Shown here: positions 55,429-64,000 of the stretch, one piece after another
How the letters are laid out: every line of letters starts with the position of its first letter
Position numbering within the stretch: position 1 is the stretch's first letter
NCBI GenBank assembly: GCA_937930845.1
Contig: CALHBJ010000009.1
Location: 1 to 64,000, forward strand
Source of the DNA: an uncultured Rhizobiaceae group bacterium
GTDB lineage: Bacteria > Pseudomonadota > Alphaproteobacteria > Rhizobiales > Rhizobiaceae
Direction: 5' to 3'
Length of the DNA stretch: 64,000 nucleotides
The notes under the pieces: generated by a model
The model's database searches: none
Told to the model about the DNA's origin: nothing
Seen by the model: the letters and a program-made list of their open reading frames with translations, nothing else
Made by a program: the position numbers and the translations under genes

Positions 55429-56595
55429 TTATAATTGGTTAACCCAGCCCACCAGTCTTTCGGCGGCCAGTTCAATTTGTTTGGGGTCTCGCAAGTAGCA
55501 CAGACGCAGGAATTCGTTTCCGCCAGTGTAAAATCCAGTGCCCGGTGCAAGCCCCACATTGGCCTCATCTGTAATTTGGATGGCAAGCTCTTTGCTGTTG
55601 CTAAATCCATCCACCGCAAAGAACAGGTAAAGGGCACCCTGGGGGCGGGCGAACTTTATTTTTCCCGTACTGCGCAGAGCATCACACATGACATCCCGGT
55701 TGGTGCGGGCCCGCTGCTTTTGCATGGCCAGAAAGGGTTCCCCCTGCTGCAAAGCCGCCACCGCAGCGCGCTGGGTGAAGCTTGCCACACCTGAGGTGGA
55801 ATATTGTATGAGGTTTTCCAACACCTGCCCGATGGCGGGGGGCGCGGAAATCCAACCGGACCGCCATCCTGTCATCGCCCAGTTTTTTGAAAACGTATTG
55901 ACGAAAATGACACGGTCATCCTCTTCGATCACATCATAGAAAGAAGGCGCACAATCGGCGTCGAAGATGAAACGGGTATAGACTTCGTCAGCCACGATCC
56001 AGATGTTATGCTGGCGAGCAAAAGCAAGAATATCGCGCAGGTTTTCATGGGTCGCCGTCCAGCCGGATGGGTTGGCCGGTGTGTTGATGAAGAGAACGCG
56101 GGTTTTATTTGTCACCGCATCGAAGAGTTTTTGCACATCCAGCGACCAGCCGTTTTCACTGAAATCCAGTTCCACATGCACTGGCACCGCGCCCGACACT
56201 TGTGTAGCGGCGTGGATATTGGGCCAGCAAGGCGTGATCATAACCACTTCATCGCCAGCACCAGAGGTCGCCTGCAAGGCAAGCTGGATCGCCTGCATGC
56301 CGGAACCGGTTACATAGAACCGCTCGGGATTATTGGCGATACCGTGAACCCGTTCATGGTAGTCTGCCAGGGCCTGACGCAGTTCCGGGATGCCCCTTTG
56401 CCAGGTGTAAAATGTTTCGCCATTGGCCAGCGATGCACTGGCAGCATCGATGATAAATTGCGGTGTGGGCAGGTCACCTTCTCCCACCCAAAGCGGCACC
56501 AGGCCTGGCTTGTTGCGGGCACGGTTCACGACGGCAACGATATCGCTTTCATCAAGATCGCGCGCGATTGGGCGCAGGCTTTCATATGGCGTCAT
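55429..56595 (-). CDS. Class I/II PLP-dependent aminotransferase (aspartate aminotransferase-like)
   Basis: The 388-aa product shows FYTWQRGIPELRQALADYH, YVTGSGMQAIQLALQATSGAGDEVVMITPCWPNI, FINTPANPSGWTATHENL, WIVADEVYTRF and the PLP lysine region VNTFSKNWAMTGWRSGWISAP. It belongs to fold-type I, AspC/AlaA-like group. The substrate is unknown. GGAAG precedes ATG 56595. It lies alone between the ABC gene and mscL, with a terminator separating it from mscL. Confidence 0.9.
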   Translation of the reverse strand: MTPYESLRPIARDLDESDIVAVVNRARNKPGLVPLWVGEGDLPTPQFIIDAASASLANGETFYTWQRGIPELRQALADYHERVHGIANNPERFYVTGSGMQAIQLALQATSGAGDEVVMITPCWPNIHAATQVSGAVPVHVELDFSENGWSLDVQKLFDAVTNKTRVLFINTPANPSGWTATHENLRDILAFARQHNIWIVADEVYTRFIFDADCAPSFYDVIEEDDRVIFVNTFSKNWAMTGWRSGWISAPPAIGQVLENLIQYSTSGVASFTQRAAVAALQQGEPFLAMQKQRARTNRDVMCDALRSTGKIKFARPQGALYLFFAVDGFSNSKELAIQITDEANVGLAPGTGFYTGGNEFLRLCYLRDPKQIELAAERLVGWVNQL

Positions 56596-56734
56596 GGGTG
56601 CTTCCAGGTCTTTATAGAATGTGGGAAATCAGCGGATATGCCGACCAGCCCCAGCAGTAGAGCCTATCGCGCCATTCGTTCAACCCTAACTCCTATCAAA
56701 ATCAGTTTTTTGAACCAAAGCAGGCAAACAAAAA

Positions 56735-56765
56735 AAGAGCCTCCGGATATGATCCGGAGGCTCTT
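56735..56765 (-). terminator. Rho-independent terminator of mscL
   Basis: On the minus strand GAGCCTCCGGAT and its complement form a perfect 12-bp stem with a three-base loop, extended by AA/TT pairs and followed by a run of T. It lies about 40 bp after the mscL stop and fits factor-independent termination. Confidence 0.92.
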
Positions 56766-56804
56766 AAACAAAACCCGGTAAAGGGCCAGTTTGTTATTTG
56801 CTTG

Positions 56805-57224
56805 TTATTTGCGCAGTGCGTCGCGAATTTCAGTCAAAAGCACAATATCAGCAGCAGGAGCAGCAGGTGCTGCTTCTTCTTCGGCTTCTTCCATCGACGC
56901 CTTCACTCTGTTCACATAGCGCACCAGCATGAAGATGATGAAGGCAATGATGATGAAGTTGATGATGACGGTAATGAAGCTACCGTAAGCCAGTACAGCA
57001 CCCTGTTCCTTGGCAGCTTCCAAGGATGTGGCTGTAACAGTATCTGAAAGTGGCAGGAAGTAATTGGAGAAATCCAATCCTCCAAAAATCGCACCGACGA
57101 TTGGCATGATGATGTCGCCAACCAGCGACGCCGTGATGAGCGCAAACGCCCCACCGATGATGACACCTACAGCGAGGTCCATCACATTTCCCTTGGCAAT
57201 AAATTCTTTAAATTCAGTCAGCAT
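56805..57224 (-). CDS. mscL: Large-conductance mechanosensitive channel
   Basis: The 139-aa product starts [27 protein letters not shown], the first helix with the Gly/Ala-rich pore seal. GDIIMPIVG, the second helix ([24 protein letters not shown]) and the C-terminal bundle (LLTEIRDAL) follow. MscL opens under hypo-osmotic shock to release solutes. ATG 57224 has AAGGAG six bases upstream. Confidence 0.98.
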   Translation of the reverse strand: MLTEFKEFIAKGNVMDLAVGVIIGGAFALITASLVGDIIMPIVGAIFGGLDFSNYFLPLSDTVTATSLEAAKEQGAVLAYGSFITVIINFIIIAFIIFMLVRYVNRVKASMEEAEEEAAPAAPAADIVLLTEIRDALRK

Positions 57225-57389
57225 CTCAGTCTCCTTCTGGTGATGCACACACGCCGTTTTTCAGCGCCCCGCATCGCGTTACCACATCCCTAACAAAAGG
57301 TTAACAGGTAATCTTACGTATGGTTAACGCTATCCATTAAGGAAACTGGCAGCAAACCCATGAAAACGCTCACTCTGCCTCTCCTTGAT

Positions 57390-57429
57390 TTAGTTTGATA
57401 TCTTACTATATTGTTTGATATCTAACTAA
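57390..57429 (+). promoter_or_regulatory. Probable MarR operator overlapping the nitroreductase-like gene's ribosome site
   Basis: Two direct repeats TTTGATATCTTACTA (57394-57408) and TTTGATATCTAACTA (57414-57428) have a 20-bp period. Because GATATC is self-complementary, the pair also forms an imperfect inverted repeat (TTAGTTTGATATC with GATATCTAACTAA). The second copy runs into the AAGGAG ribosome site (57428-57433). The nearest regulator is the MarR protein encoded just downstream, which is the likely binder. Confidence 0.65.
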
Positions 57430-57439
57430 GGAGACGATC

Positions 57440-58582
57440 ATGAACAGGCGTAAATTTCTTGGATTGGCGGGCGGCGGTATCATTTTGGCGGCGGGCACAG
57501 GCATGGGTATTGTTGCAACCCGCAGACCCACAGCCGCGCTGGAGCCCTGGGAACTTGCGGGATCTGCTTACAGTGAGCCGCGCAAACGCGCATTGTCCTA
57601 TGCCATTCTTGCCCCCAATCCGCATAACCAGCAGCCCTGGCTGGTGGACCTTTCGACACCCGGCGAGATCATCCTACTTGCCGATACGAGCCGCCTGTTG
57701 CCCCATACCGATCCCTATAACCGGCAAATCACCATTGGCCTTGGATGTTTTTTGGAGATTTTGAAAATGGCCGCGGCGGAGGATGGGTATGACGTGGCGC
57801 TTGAACTGTTTCCAAAGGGGAGCAATGACTTTGCGCTGGACAATCGACCGGTGGCCATTGCGCGATTTGAAAAGTCCGTTGATGTGCGATCAGACCCGCT
57901 TTTTGCCCATGTTCTCACCCGCTCCTCTTCAAAAGAACCCTATAACACTGGCCGTCCCGTAAGTGAGGCCACGCTGGCCAACATCTTAAGTGCTGCGCAA
58001 AATGGAACGATTGCCCGCGGACATGTGGATCTTGAGAAGGTACGCCCAATGCGCGAACTGACCACAGCCGCATTGCGTGTGGAGATTGAAACGCCGCGAA
58101 CATACAAGGAAAGCGTCGACTTATTTCGCATCGGTAAAGAAGAGGTGGAAGCCAATCCCGATGGGATCGACTTTTCCGGCCCGTTTTTTGAAACCCTTTC
58201 CACGTTAGGCATGTTCACCCGTGAATCGGCATTGGATACGAGTTCCAGCGTCTATCAGGAGGGAATAGCCGCCGTTGTGGAAAACACCCAGACAGCCATG
58301 GGACATATGTGGCAAATATCGTTGGGGAATTCACGAATTGACCAGATCAATACCGGGCGAGACTGGGTTCGGCTCAATCTGGCCGCAACCGCCAATGGGG
58401 TCGCCACTCAGCCCCTCAGTCAGGCACTACAGGAATATCCAGAAATGTCGCCCTACTATAAACAGGTGCATGACGTGCTTGCGCCTGAGGGGGGCACCGT
58501 GCAAATGCTGGCACGTGTGGGCTATAGGAATGAGATACAGCGCAGTCCACGCTGGCCATTGGAGGCCAAGCTGATTGGCTAA
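57440..58582 (+). CDS. Tat-exported nitroreductase-like (Acg family) protein
   Basis: The 380-aa product starts MNRRKFLGLAGGGIILAAGTGM, a twin-arginine signal (RRKFLG). The rest is Acg/nitroreductase-like, with RALSYAILAPNPHNQQPWLVDL (FMN-binding P-N-HNxQPW), RQITIGLGCFLEILKMAA and RPRS-type C-terminal ARVGY. Acg-like proteins are FMN-binding homologues of nitroreductases, often stress or hypoxia linked; some only sequester flavin. It is followed 20 bp on by a MarR regulator and preceded by a repeat operator, so it is a self-regulated unit. ATG 57440 has AAGGAG. Confidence 0.83.
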   Translation: MNRRKFLGLAGGGIILAAGTGMGIVATRRPTAALEPWELAGSAYSEPRKRALSYAILAPNPHNQQPWLVDLSTPGEIILLADTSRLLPHTDPYNRQITIGLGCFLEILKMAAAEDGYDVALELFPKGSNDFALDNRPVAIARFEKSVDVRSDPLFAHVLTRSSSKEPYNTGRPVSEATLANILSAAQNGTIARGHVDLEKVRPMRELTTAALRVEIETPRTYKESVDLFRIGKEEVEANPDGIDFSGPFFETLSTLGMFTRESALDTSSSVYQEGIAAVVENTQTAMGHMWQISLGNSRIDQINTGRDWVRLNLAATANGVATQPLSQALQEYPEMSPYYKQVHDVLAPEGGTVQMLARVGYRNEIQRSPRWPLEAKLIG

Positions 58583-58602
58583 ATTTTGCGGGGAGTGGGT
58601 GA

Positions 58603-59049
58603 TTGAACGAAGAAACGCTCCGTGTCTTTCGCTTCTTCAACGAGGTCGGGATCATTCAGCAATTGAGTGCAGCCCTGTTCAACCGGCGTTTGCCGGATGG
58701 GCTGCACGTGTCACATTTTTCCATACTCAATCACATGATGCGTCTGGGAGATGGTGAAACACCGGCAAAACTGGCCAGCGCTTTCCAGGTGACCAAACCC
58801 ACGATGACCCACACGCTTGCCACTCTTTCCAAGCGGGGCTTCATCCGTCTGGCACCCCACGAAAGTGATGGGCGCAGCAAACTAGTGTTTTTGACCGCTG
58901 CGGGCCGGGAATTCCATCTCCAGTCCATTACAGAACTGGCTCCCGCAATCGAAAAACTGCGCGAACAGCTCGATCTTGATGCGATCAATTCCATGTTGCC
59001 AGAGCTGGAGCGCATTCGCACCGTACTGGATGAAAATCGAGATATCTAA
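58603..59049 (+). CDS. MarR family transcriptional regulator
   Basis: The 148-aa product has the MarR winged helix (HFSILNHMMRLGDGETPAKLASAFQVTKPTMTHTLATLSKRGFIRLAPHESDGRSKLVFLTAAGREF) between dimerising helices. The start is a TTG at 58603 with GGGGAG upstream. It lies directly behind the nitroreductase-like gene and probably represses that operon through the repeat operator at 57390-57429. Confidence 0.92.
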   Translation: MNEETLRVFRFFNEVGIIQQLSAALFNRRLPDGLHVSHFSILNHMMRLGDGETPAKLASAFQVTKPTMTHTLATLSKRGFIRLAPHESDGRSKLVFLTAAGREFHLQSITELAPAIEKLREQLDLDAINSMLPELERIRTVLDENRDI

Positions 59050-59050
59050 A

Positions 59051-59077
59051 AGCGTTCCAATCGTTGATTGAAACGCT
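59051..59077 (-). terminator. Hairpin terminator between marR and the DUF992 gene
   Basis: AGCGTTCCAATC and GATTGAAACGCT form a 12-bp stem with one mismatch around a three-base loop. In minus orientation it is followed by TTTT, so it could end transcription of the DUF992 gene, and it sits between two converging genes. Confidence 0.55.
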
Positions 59078-59107
59078 CAAGATTCAATCCCGCCGGTCGG
59101 GCAGAAG

Positions 59108-59593
59108 TTACCGCAGTCGGATTTGCGCGATGCCAACAGCCACATTGACACCTTGTGAGGCGGAAACACTGAGCGGTTGCAGGGCAAAACTGGAGCCGGA
59201 GCCGCCAACCAGAACATTTGCGCCCAATCCTGCAGCGAATGCGGCGGAAGCCGTTGCGCCAGAATAGGTGCCGGCAAGGGCACCGGACTGGAACACATCA
59301 GATTCAGCAGCAACAACGGTCCAGGCGATGACCGTTTTGCTGGTTACACCCAGATCAATGCCAAACTTGTTGATTGTACCGCGATAGCTTTCCTGAGCCA
59401 GACTGCTGTTTGCAGGGAGGAAGCGACACGTCATGTTTTTCGAAGAGCCAAAAATGAAGCCAACGCCTCCATCCACATCACAGGTGAGCTGGCCCAATTG
59501 AATACCGGCAGCCGATGCTGCATTTGTGGCAAGGGAGGCACCAGTCATTGTGGCGGCCGCAAACATGGCGAGAGCAAGTTTCTTTAAGGTCAT
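59108..59593 (-). CDS. DUF992-domain secreted protein
   Basis: The 161-aa product has a signal peptide (FAAATMTGASLATNAASAA-G). The mature sequence opens IQLGQLTCDVDGGVGFIFGSSKNMTCRF and has YRGTINKFGIDLGVTSKTVIAWTVVA, which are DUF992 hallmarks. DUF992 proteins are small periplasmic beta-rich proteins common in Hyphomicrobiales with no known function. AGGA precedes the ATG. It is the only gene on this strand here. Confidence 0.88.
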   Translation of the reverse strand: MTLKKLALAMFAAATMTGASLATNAASAAGIQLGQLTCDVDGGVGFIFGSSKNMTCRFLPANSSLAQESYRGTINKFGIDLGVTSKTVIAWTVVAAESDVFQSGALAGTYSGATASAAFAAGLGANVLVGGSGSSFALQPLSVSASQGVNVAVGIAQIRLR

Positions 59594-59853
59594 TGGTATC
59601 GTTCCTGATTAATTGTTGGTTTTGTTCATCCAAACCCGATTGCCGCCATTCTAGGTCCAAACAATATAACCGAACAATGGCAATGAGCCGTCAATAAGGC
59701 TGAAATACGCCCATCTGAACAGGTTGTGATCGCACGGCGCATTATGGGATATGCTGGACACCGGGCGGCGCATGTGATGAGTTTGCCGGGATTTCCCGTG
59801 CGCGTTATTCCAATCGCGTTGCGCGAAGTCCGACATGTGATTGGGAGGTCAGC

Positions 59854-62800
59854 ATGCAGGGCTGGGGCATCGTTCTTGCCGCACTTTTCTATCTGCTATT
59901 CCTGTTCGTGGTTGCCAGCTTTGGCGACCGGCGCAAATCAGACGCGCGCAGATTTAAGGGCCGCCCGGCAATCTATGCATTGTCACTGGCCATTTATTGC
60001 ACTTCCTGGACCTTCTTTGGTTCGGTGGGGCTGGCCACGACGACCGGGCTGGATTTCCTGGCCATCTATCTGGGCCCGGTGATCATGATCACACTTGGGG
60101 CACCGCTCTACAGCCACATCGTGGCGATTGCGAAGTCGGAACGGATCACATCGATTGCCGATTTTATTGCCTCGCGCTATGGCAAAAGCACCGGTGTAGG
60201 CGCACTGGCAACCATCATCGCGGTGCTGGGCACAGTTCCCTATATCGCGCTGCAACTGAAAGCGATTTCCTCTTCGGTGGAAATCATGGTGACCCAGTAC
60301 CAGCCTTCTGTGCTGGAAACGCCGGGTGTGCCGATTGATACCTCCTTCATCATCGCACTGTTGCTGGCCGCCTTCGCAATCCTGTTTGGCACACGCCACG
60401 CGGATGCGACGGAACACCAGGACGGGTTGATGCTGGCGGTTGCCACGGAATCAATCGTCAAACTGATCGCATTCTTGACCATCGGTCTGTTTGTGACCTT
60501 CTGGATATTCGATGGTGCCGGAGACATGTTGGCCAAGGCGCAAGCCTCCGAGTATGTGACGACCAATTTTTACGCGGGAATTCACCCCACAAGGTTTGCC
60601 GTGTTCACCCTGCTCAGTGCCTGTGCGTTTGTGCTGTTGCCACGCCAGTTTCATGTGGGTGTTGTTGAAAACCACTCACAGGCTGATCTGAAATCGGCAC
60701 GCTGGATGTTTCCCCTTTATCTGGTGCTGATCAATCTGTTCGTCATTCCCGTTGCGCTGGGGGGCATGTTGAGCCTTGGCACATCGGTTGATGCGGACAC
60801 CTATGTGCTGGCGCTGCCGCTTGCCCAAGATGCGACCACGATATCGCTCATCGTGTTTATCGGCGGTCTGTCGGCCGCGACTGCCATGGTGATTGTCGCC
60901 TGTGTGGCGTTGGCGATCATGATCTCCAACAACCTGCTGCTACCGGCCATGTTGAAACGTTCGCGCACCAGCGAAGCCGGTGACATGGCCATGACGTTGC
61001 TTAACATTCGTCGCGCGGCGATCTTTGTCATCATCACGCTCGCCTTTGCCTATTTCAAGGTGGCAGGGGATTCTGCTGCACTGGCGTCCATCGGGTTGCT
61101 TTCCTTTGCCGCGGTTGCCCAATTTGCCCCGTCATTTTTTGGTGGCCTGATTTGGCGACGCGGCACGGCACGGGGCGCGTCCTGGGGCATGTGCGTGGGA
61201 TTCGCCATGTGGTCCTACACCCTGTTCCTGCCAACCCTTCTTGATCCCAACTCGCAATTGCTGTTGTCCGGCCCGCTTGGCATTGACTGGCTGCGGCCGC
61301 AGGCCCTGTTTGGTGTAGAGGCGGCGGCGCTGGACCATGGGGTGTTCTTCAGCCTATTCGCCAATACGCTGGCCTATGTTGTCGCTTCCATGAGCCGCCT
61401 GCCCCGCTCTATCGAGCGGATGCAGGCCAATGCCTTTTGGATCAGAGGTAAACGCGCCGCAGACCGGCCAGAACGCCTGGGCCGGGCAATCACTGTTGCC
61501 GAATTGCGCGCCACGGTTTCCAACTATCTGGGCCATCAGCGTTGTGACCGGGCGCTTGACCGGTTTTATCGCGACAAGGGCGCCCGATACGACACAAGAG
61601 AACTGGCCGACGAAGATGTCATCCACTTTTCAGAGCAATTATTGGCCAGCGCCATTGGTGCCGCTTCATCGCGGCTGGTTTTGTCATTGCTGCTGCAAAA
61701 ACATGAAGATGCCGGGGAAAGCACGATCCAATTGCTGGATGATGCTTCCGAGGCCCTGCAATATAACCGCGACCTGCTGCAAACCGCGCTTGACCAGGTG
61801 GATCAGGGCATCAGCGTATTTGACCGGGATTTTCGCCTTTCCAGCTGGAACCGGCAATTTCGCGCCCTGCTGAACCTGCCCGCAGAACTGGGACAGGCAG
61901 GCATTCCCCTGGCGCGTCTGGCAGAAGCAATTGCTGTCAATTCCAATGAGGAATTCCGCTCGCCGTCCGATCTGGTCAAATTGCTGTTGGACACCGACCA
62001 TCCATTCTATCTGACGCTTAAGAATTCGGGACGCATTATCGAAATTCAGACCCGGCCCGTGCCCGATGGGGGGCACGTGATTTCGTGGAATGATATGACG
62101 GAGAAAGAAAAGGCAGCGCAGGCTTTGCAGGAAGCCAATGAAACACTCGAACGCCGTGTGCGGGAACGGACCGAAGAACTGACCCGGTTGAACATCGATC
62201 TGGCGCGGGCGAGGGAAAACGCCGATGCTGCCAATATCGGCAAGACCCGGTTCATTGCAGCCGTTGGACATGACATTTTGCAACCACTCAATGCGGCGCG
62301 GCTTTATGCATCCAGCCTGTCGGAGCAATTGGCCAAGAGCCCAAAACAGGTATTGGCCAATAATGTCGATGATGCGCTGGAATCGGTTGAAGACATCCTG
62401 CAATCGGTCCTGGCCATTTCCCGCCTCGATGCGGGCGGTTTAACACCGCATTTTACGGTTTTTTCTGCGCAACGTTTGATGAAGAAACTGGAAGTGGAGT
62501 TCCGCCCGATCGCCGCCGCCAAGGGGTTGGATTTCAAGGTTGTTCAGAACAGTTTCCACATCAAATCTGACTACAGTCTGCTGCGGCGACTTCTTCAAAA
62601 CCTGGTCTCTAACGCGATCAAATATACCAAATCCGGACAGGTTACACTTGATGCGCGGGTCGTGCGCAACCAGTTGGTTTTTGAAATTGTTGATACGGGT
62701 GCAGGCATTCAAGACGAAGATCGCGAGGCGATATTTGACGAATTCCGCCGTTTGGAGGAAGGCAAGCAGCTTGCTCAAGGCCTTGGGCTGGGCTTGTCCA

Positions 62801-63360
62801 TTGTCAAACGCCTGTCGCAAACGCTCAATCACGACGTGAGCTTTTCTTCCCAGCTTGGAAAAGGGTCAAAATTTCTGGTCAGTGTGCCACTTGGTGCTGC
62901 CCCGGCGGCGACCGTGGCACAGATCAAATCTGGAAATGCGGGCCATTCAAATTTCAATGGCATGCTGGTCTATTGCATCGACAATGAAAAACGCATCCTC
63001 GATGGCATGCGAATTCTGCTGGAAGGCTGGGGATGTGAGGTGGTAACGTTTGCAGATTCAGCGCCCCTGCTGGCACAGATCAAAACCAGTGTGCCAAGCT
63101 TTATCATTGCCGATTATCATTTGGAAAATGAGACCGGACTGGAAGTCATCTCCAGCGCGCGCGCAGCCTTGGGGACGGAAGTGCCTTCGGTTTTGATTAC
63201 CGCAGACCGAAGCGCTGCTGTGCGCAATGCCGCCCGCGCAATCAATGTGAACCTGCTCAACAAGCCCTTACGGCCCGCCGCATTGCGCGCGCTCATGGAA
63301 AGCATCGGCAAGGCAGCCAATGTGAATGAACAAAACATACCCAATGATGCGGCGGAATAG
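59854..63360 (+). CDS. Symporter-fused hybrid sensor histidine kinase (SSS-PAS-HK-REC)
   Basis: The 1168-aa product starts with about 13 membrane helices of the sodium:solute symporter fold (TSWTFFGSVGLATTTGLDFLAIYLGP, FIASRYGKSTGVGALATIIAVLGTVPYIALQLKA). A PAS_7-type region (about 640-750: ALDQVDQGISVFDRDFRLSSWNRQF) and a coiled linker (ETLERRVRERTEELTRLNIDLARAREN) follow. The kinase core has HisKA FIAAVGHDILQPLNAARLY (His806) and an ATPase end with VDTGAGIQDEDREAIFDEF and GLGLGLSIVKRL. A C-terminal receiver carries FIIADYHLENETGLEV (Asp1087). This is the NahK/CbrA-like architecture. It ends four bases before the convergent NarL-type response regulator, its likely partner. It may sense a carbon or alcohol source through the symporter part. 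Confidence 0.93.
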   Translation: MQGWGIVLAALFYLLFLFVVASFGDRRKSDARRFKGRPAIYALSLAIYCTSWTFFGSVGLATTTGLDFLAIYLGPVIMITLGAPLYSHIVAIAKSERITSIADFIASRYGKSTGVGALATIIAVLGTVPYIALQLKAISSSVEIMVTQYQPSVLETPGVPIDTSFIIALLLAAFAILFGTRHADATEHQDGLMLAVATESIVKLIAFLTIGLFVTFWIFDGAGDMLAKAQASEYVTTNFYAGIHPTRFAVFTLLSACAFVLLPRQFHVGVVENHSQADLKSARWMFPLYLVLINLFVIPVALGGMLSLGTSVDADTYVLALPLAQDATTISLIVFIGGLSAATAMVIVACVALAIMISNNLLLPAMLKRSRTSEAGDMAMTLLNIRRAAIFVIITLAFAYFKVAGDSAALASIGLLSFAAVAQFAPSFFGGLIWRRGTARGASWGMCVGFAMWSYTLFLPTLLDPNSQLLLSGPLGIDWLRPQALFGVEAAALDHGVFFSLFANTLAYVVASMSRLPRSIERMQANAFWIRGKRAADRPERLGRAITVAELRATVSNYLGHQRCDRALDRFYRDKGARYDTRELADEDVIHFSEQLLASAIGAASSRLVLSLLLQKHEDAGESTIQLLDDASEALQYNRDLLQTALDQVDQGISVFDRDFRLSSWNRQFRALLNLPAELGQAGIPLARLAEAIAVNSNEEFRSPSDLVKLLLDTDHPFYLTLKNSGRIIEIQTRPVPDGGHVISWNDMTEKEKAAQALQEANETLERRVRERTEELTRLNIDLARARENADAANIGKTRFIAAVGHDILQPLNAARLYASSLSEQLAKSPKQVLANNVDDALESVEDILQSVLAISRLDAGGLTPHFTVFSAQRLMKKLEVEFRPIAAAKGLDFKVVQNSFHIKSDYSLLRRLLQNLVSNAIKYTKSGQVTLDARVVRNQLVFEIVDTGAGIQDEDREAIFDEFRRLEEGKQLAQGLGLGLSIVKRLSQTLNHDVSFSSQLGKGSKFLVSVPLGAAPAATVAQIKSGNAGHSNFNGMLVYCIDNEKRILDGMRILLEGWGCEVVTFADSAPLLAQIKTSVPSFIIADYHLENETGLEVISSARAALGTEVPSVLITADRSAAVRNAARAINVNLLNKPLRPAALRALMESIGKAANVNEQNIPNDAAE

Positions 63361-63364
63361 CCCG

Positions 63365-64000
63365 TCAGATCGACCCGTGCGACGCAATCGCGTCGCTGCC
63401 CAGCTTGTTGAGCACAATGACCGCCTGGGTTCGGCTATCGACATTGAGCTTTTGCAAGACCGCTGACACATGGGCTTTGACCGTGGCTTCAGACACCGAC
63501 AATTCATAGGCAATCTGTTTGTTCAGCAAGCCTTGGGAGATCATCGACAAAACGCGGGTTTGTTGAGGGGTCAGTGTGGCAAGGCGGTTGATCAGTTCGG
63601 CAATCTCGGGATCGGCTTCGTCAAACAAATCGATGTCGTCTGGCTTCCACACATCGCCGCGCAAGACACGGGAAATGGCTTCACGGATGGTTTCAATGCC
63701 CGCCGATTTGGGGACAAAGCCCGATGCCCCCAGATCCAATGCACGCTTGATCGTTGTGGGATCATCACTGGCAGATACAATGACAACGGGAACGCAGGCA
63801 TGTTCTGCCCGCAAGGCCAACAGGCCTGAAAATCCGCTCACGCCCGGCATGGCGAGATCCAGCAATACCAGATCGATATCTGCGACTTCCAGCAACATGG
63901 ATTGAAGTTCAGCAAAATCTCCTGCCTCCAGAATTTCCACACGACTTTCACTGTCGCTGGTCACATCCAGACCGCCGCTCAAGGCCTGACGCATCGCTCC
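63365..64000 (-). CDS. NarL/LuxR-type response regulator (5' end beyond window)
   Basis: The 211 visible residues include a receiver domain (phosphoacceptor region DIDLVLLDLAMPGVSGFSG; VVIVSASDD; GASGFVPKSAG) and the C-terminal LuxR helix-turn-helix (LATLTPQQTRVLSMISQGLLNKQIAYELSVSEATVKAHVSAVLQKLNVDSRTQAVI). The frame continues unbroken to the right edge (GA before MRQAL), so the usual start and the DDH motif lie outside. It converges on the symporter-histidine kinase and is probably its output partner, as in NarL-type pairs that control oxidative or alcohol metabolism. Confidence 0.92.
   Translation of the reverse strand, partial: GAMRQALSGGLDVTSDSESRVEILEAGDFAELQSMLLEVADIDLVLLDLAMPGVSGFSGLLALRAEHACVPVVIVSASDDPTTIKRALDLGASGFVPKSAGIETIREAISRVLRGDVWKPDDIDLFDEADPEIAELINRLATLTPQQTRVLSMISQGLLNKQIAYELSVSEATVKAHVSAVLQKLNVDSRTQAVIVLNKLGSDAIASHGSI

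Overview
The window looks like chromosome of an alphaproteobacterium, most likely Hyphomicrobiales (Rhizobiales)-like, with moderate GC. The signs are a rhizobial-type choline dehydrogenase, a DUF992 secreted protein, LEPR-XLL/DUF4347 giant adhesin architecture, a CtrA-type TTAA-N7-TTAA site, and a 2-oxoacid oxidoreductase fusion divergent from an Lrp regulator. No phage, insertion sequence, rRNA or CRISPR was seen. There is one tRNA, Thr-GGT.

Layout. (1) 1-10797: 3' part lost off the left edge of a giant minus-strand secreted adhesin (3599 residues visible), built of DUF4347, NIDO-like, LamG-like and many cadherin/VCBS-like repeats in a higher-order B-A-C pattern. A putative CtrA box and a 24-codon membrane ORF lie upstream. 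(2) 11.3-23.5 kb: housekeeping and catabolism: trhO; a four-gene catabolic operon (enolase-superfamily enzyme, hydroxyisobutyrate-type dehydrogenase, GST, choline dehydrogenase); a GNAT; YggT; a LemA/TPM-domain operon; pyridoxal kinase; murA; tRNA-Thr. (3) 23.6-27.7 kb: a tight four-gene operon, TupA-like ATP-grasp, BshA-like glycosyltransferase, divergent BshC-like protein and BshB1-like PIG-L deacetylase. This is a complete bacillithiol-type pathway plus one extra ligase, unexpected in an alphaproteobacterium, and is the best candidate for an undescribed system here. (4) 27.9-38.4 kb: an accessory island with a DUF2235 hydrolase, a lipoprotein, an animal-type haem peroxidase and a winged-helix/TPR regulator on one strand, facing a PAP2/haloperoxidase-fold protein with 13 GSGQ repeats translationally coupled to a subtilisin-like protease.

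(5) 38.4-52 kb: single-chain indolepyruvate oxidoreductase with divergent Lrp; a FecR/TPR-barrel/glycosyltransferase operon divergent from a CHASE2 adenylate cyclase; small lipoprotein; a membrane protein paired with a membrane-anchored ClpP-fold protease; a Crp/Fnr regulator that could read the cyclase's cAMP. (6) 52-64 kb: type I secretion adaptor and ABC transporter (possible exporter for the adhesin at the other end), an aminotransferase, mscL with a clear terminator, a Tat-exported nitroreductase-like protein with its own MarR regulator and a repeat-type operator, a DUF992 protein, a sodium/solute-symporter-fused hybrid histidine kinase, and a convergent NarL-type response regulator cut by the right edge.

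All assignments rest on reading the sequence and remembered family motifs. No search was run.
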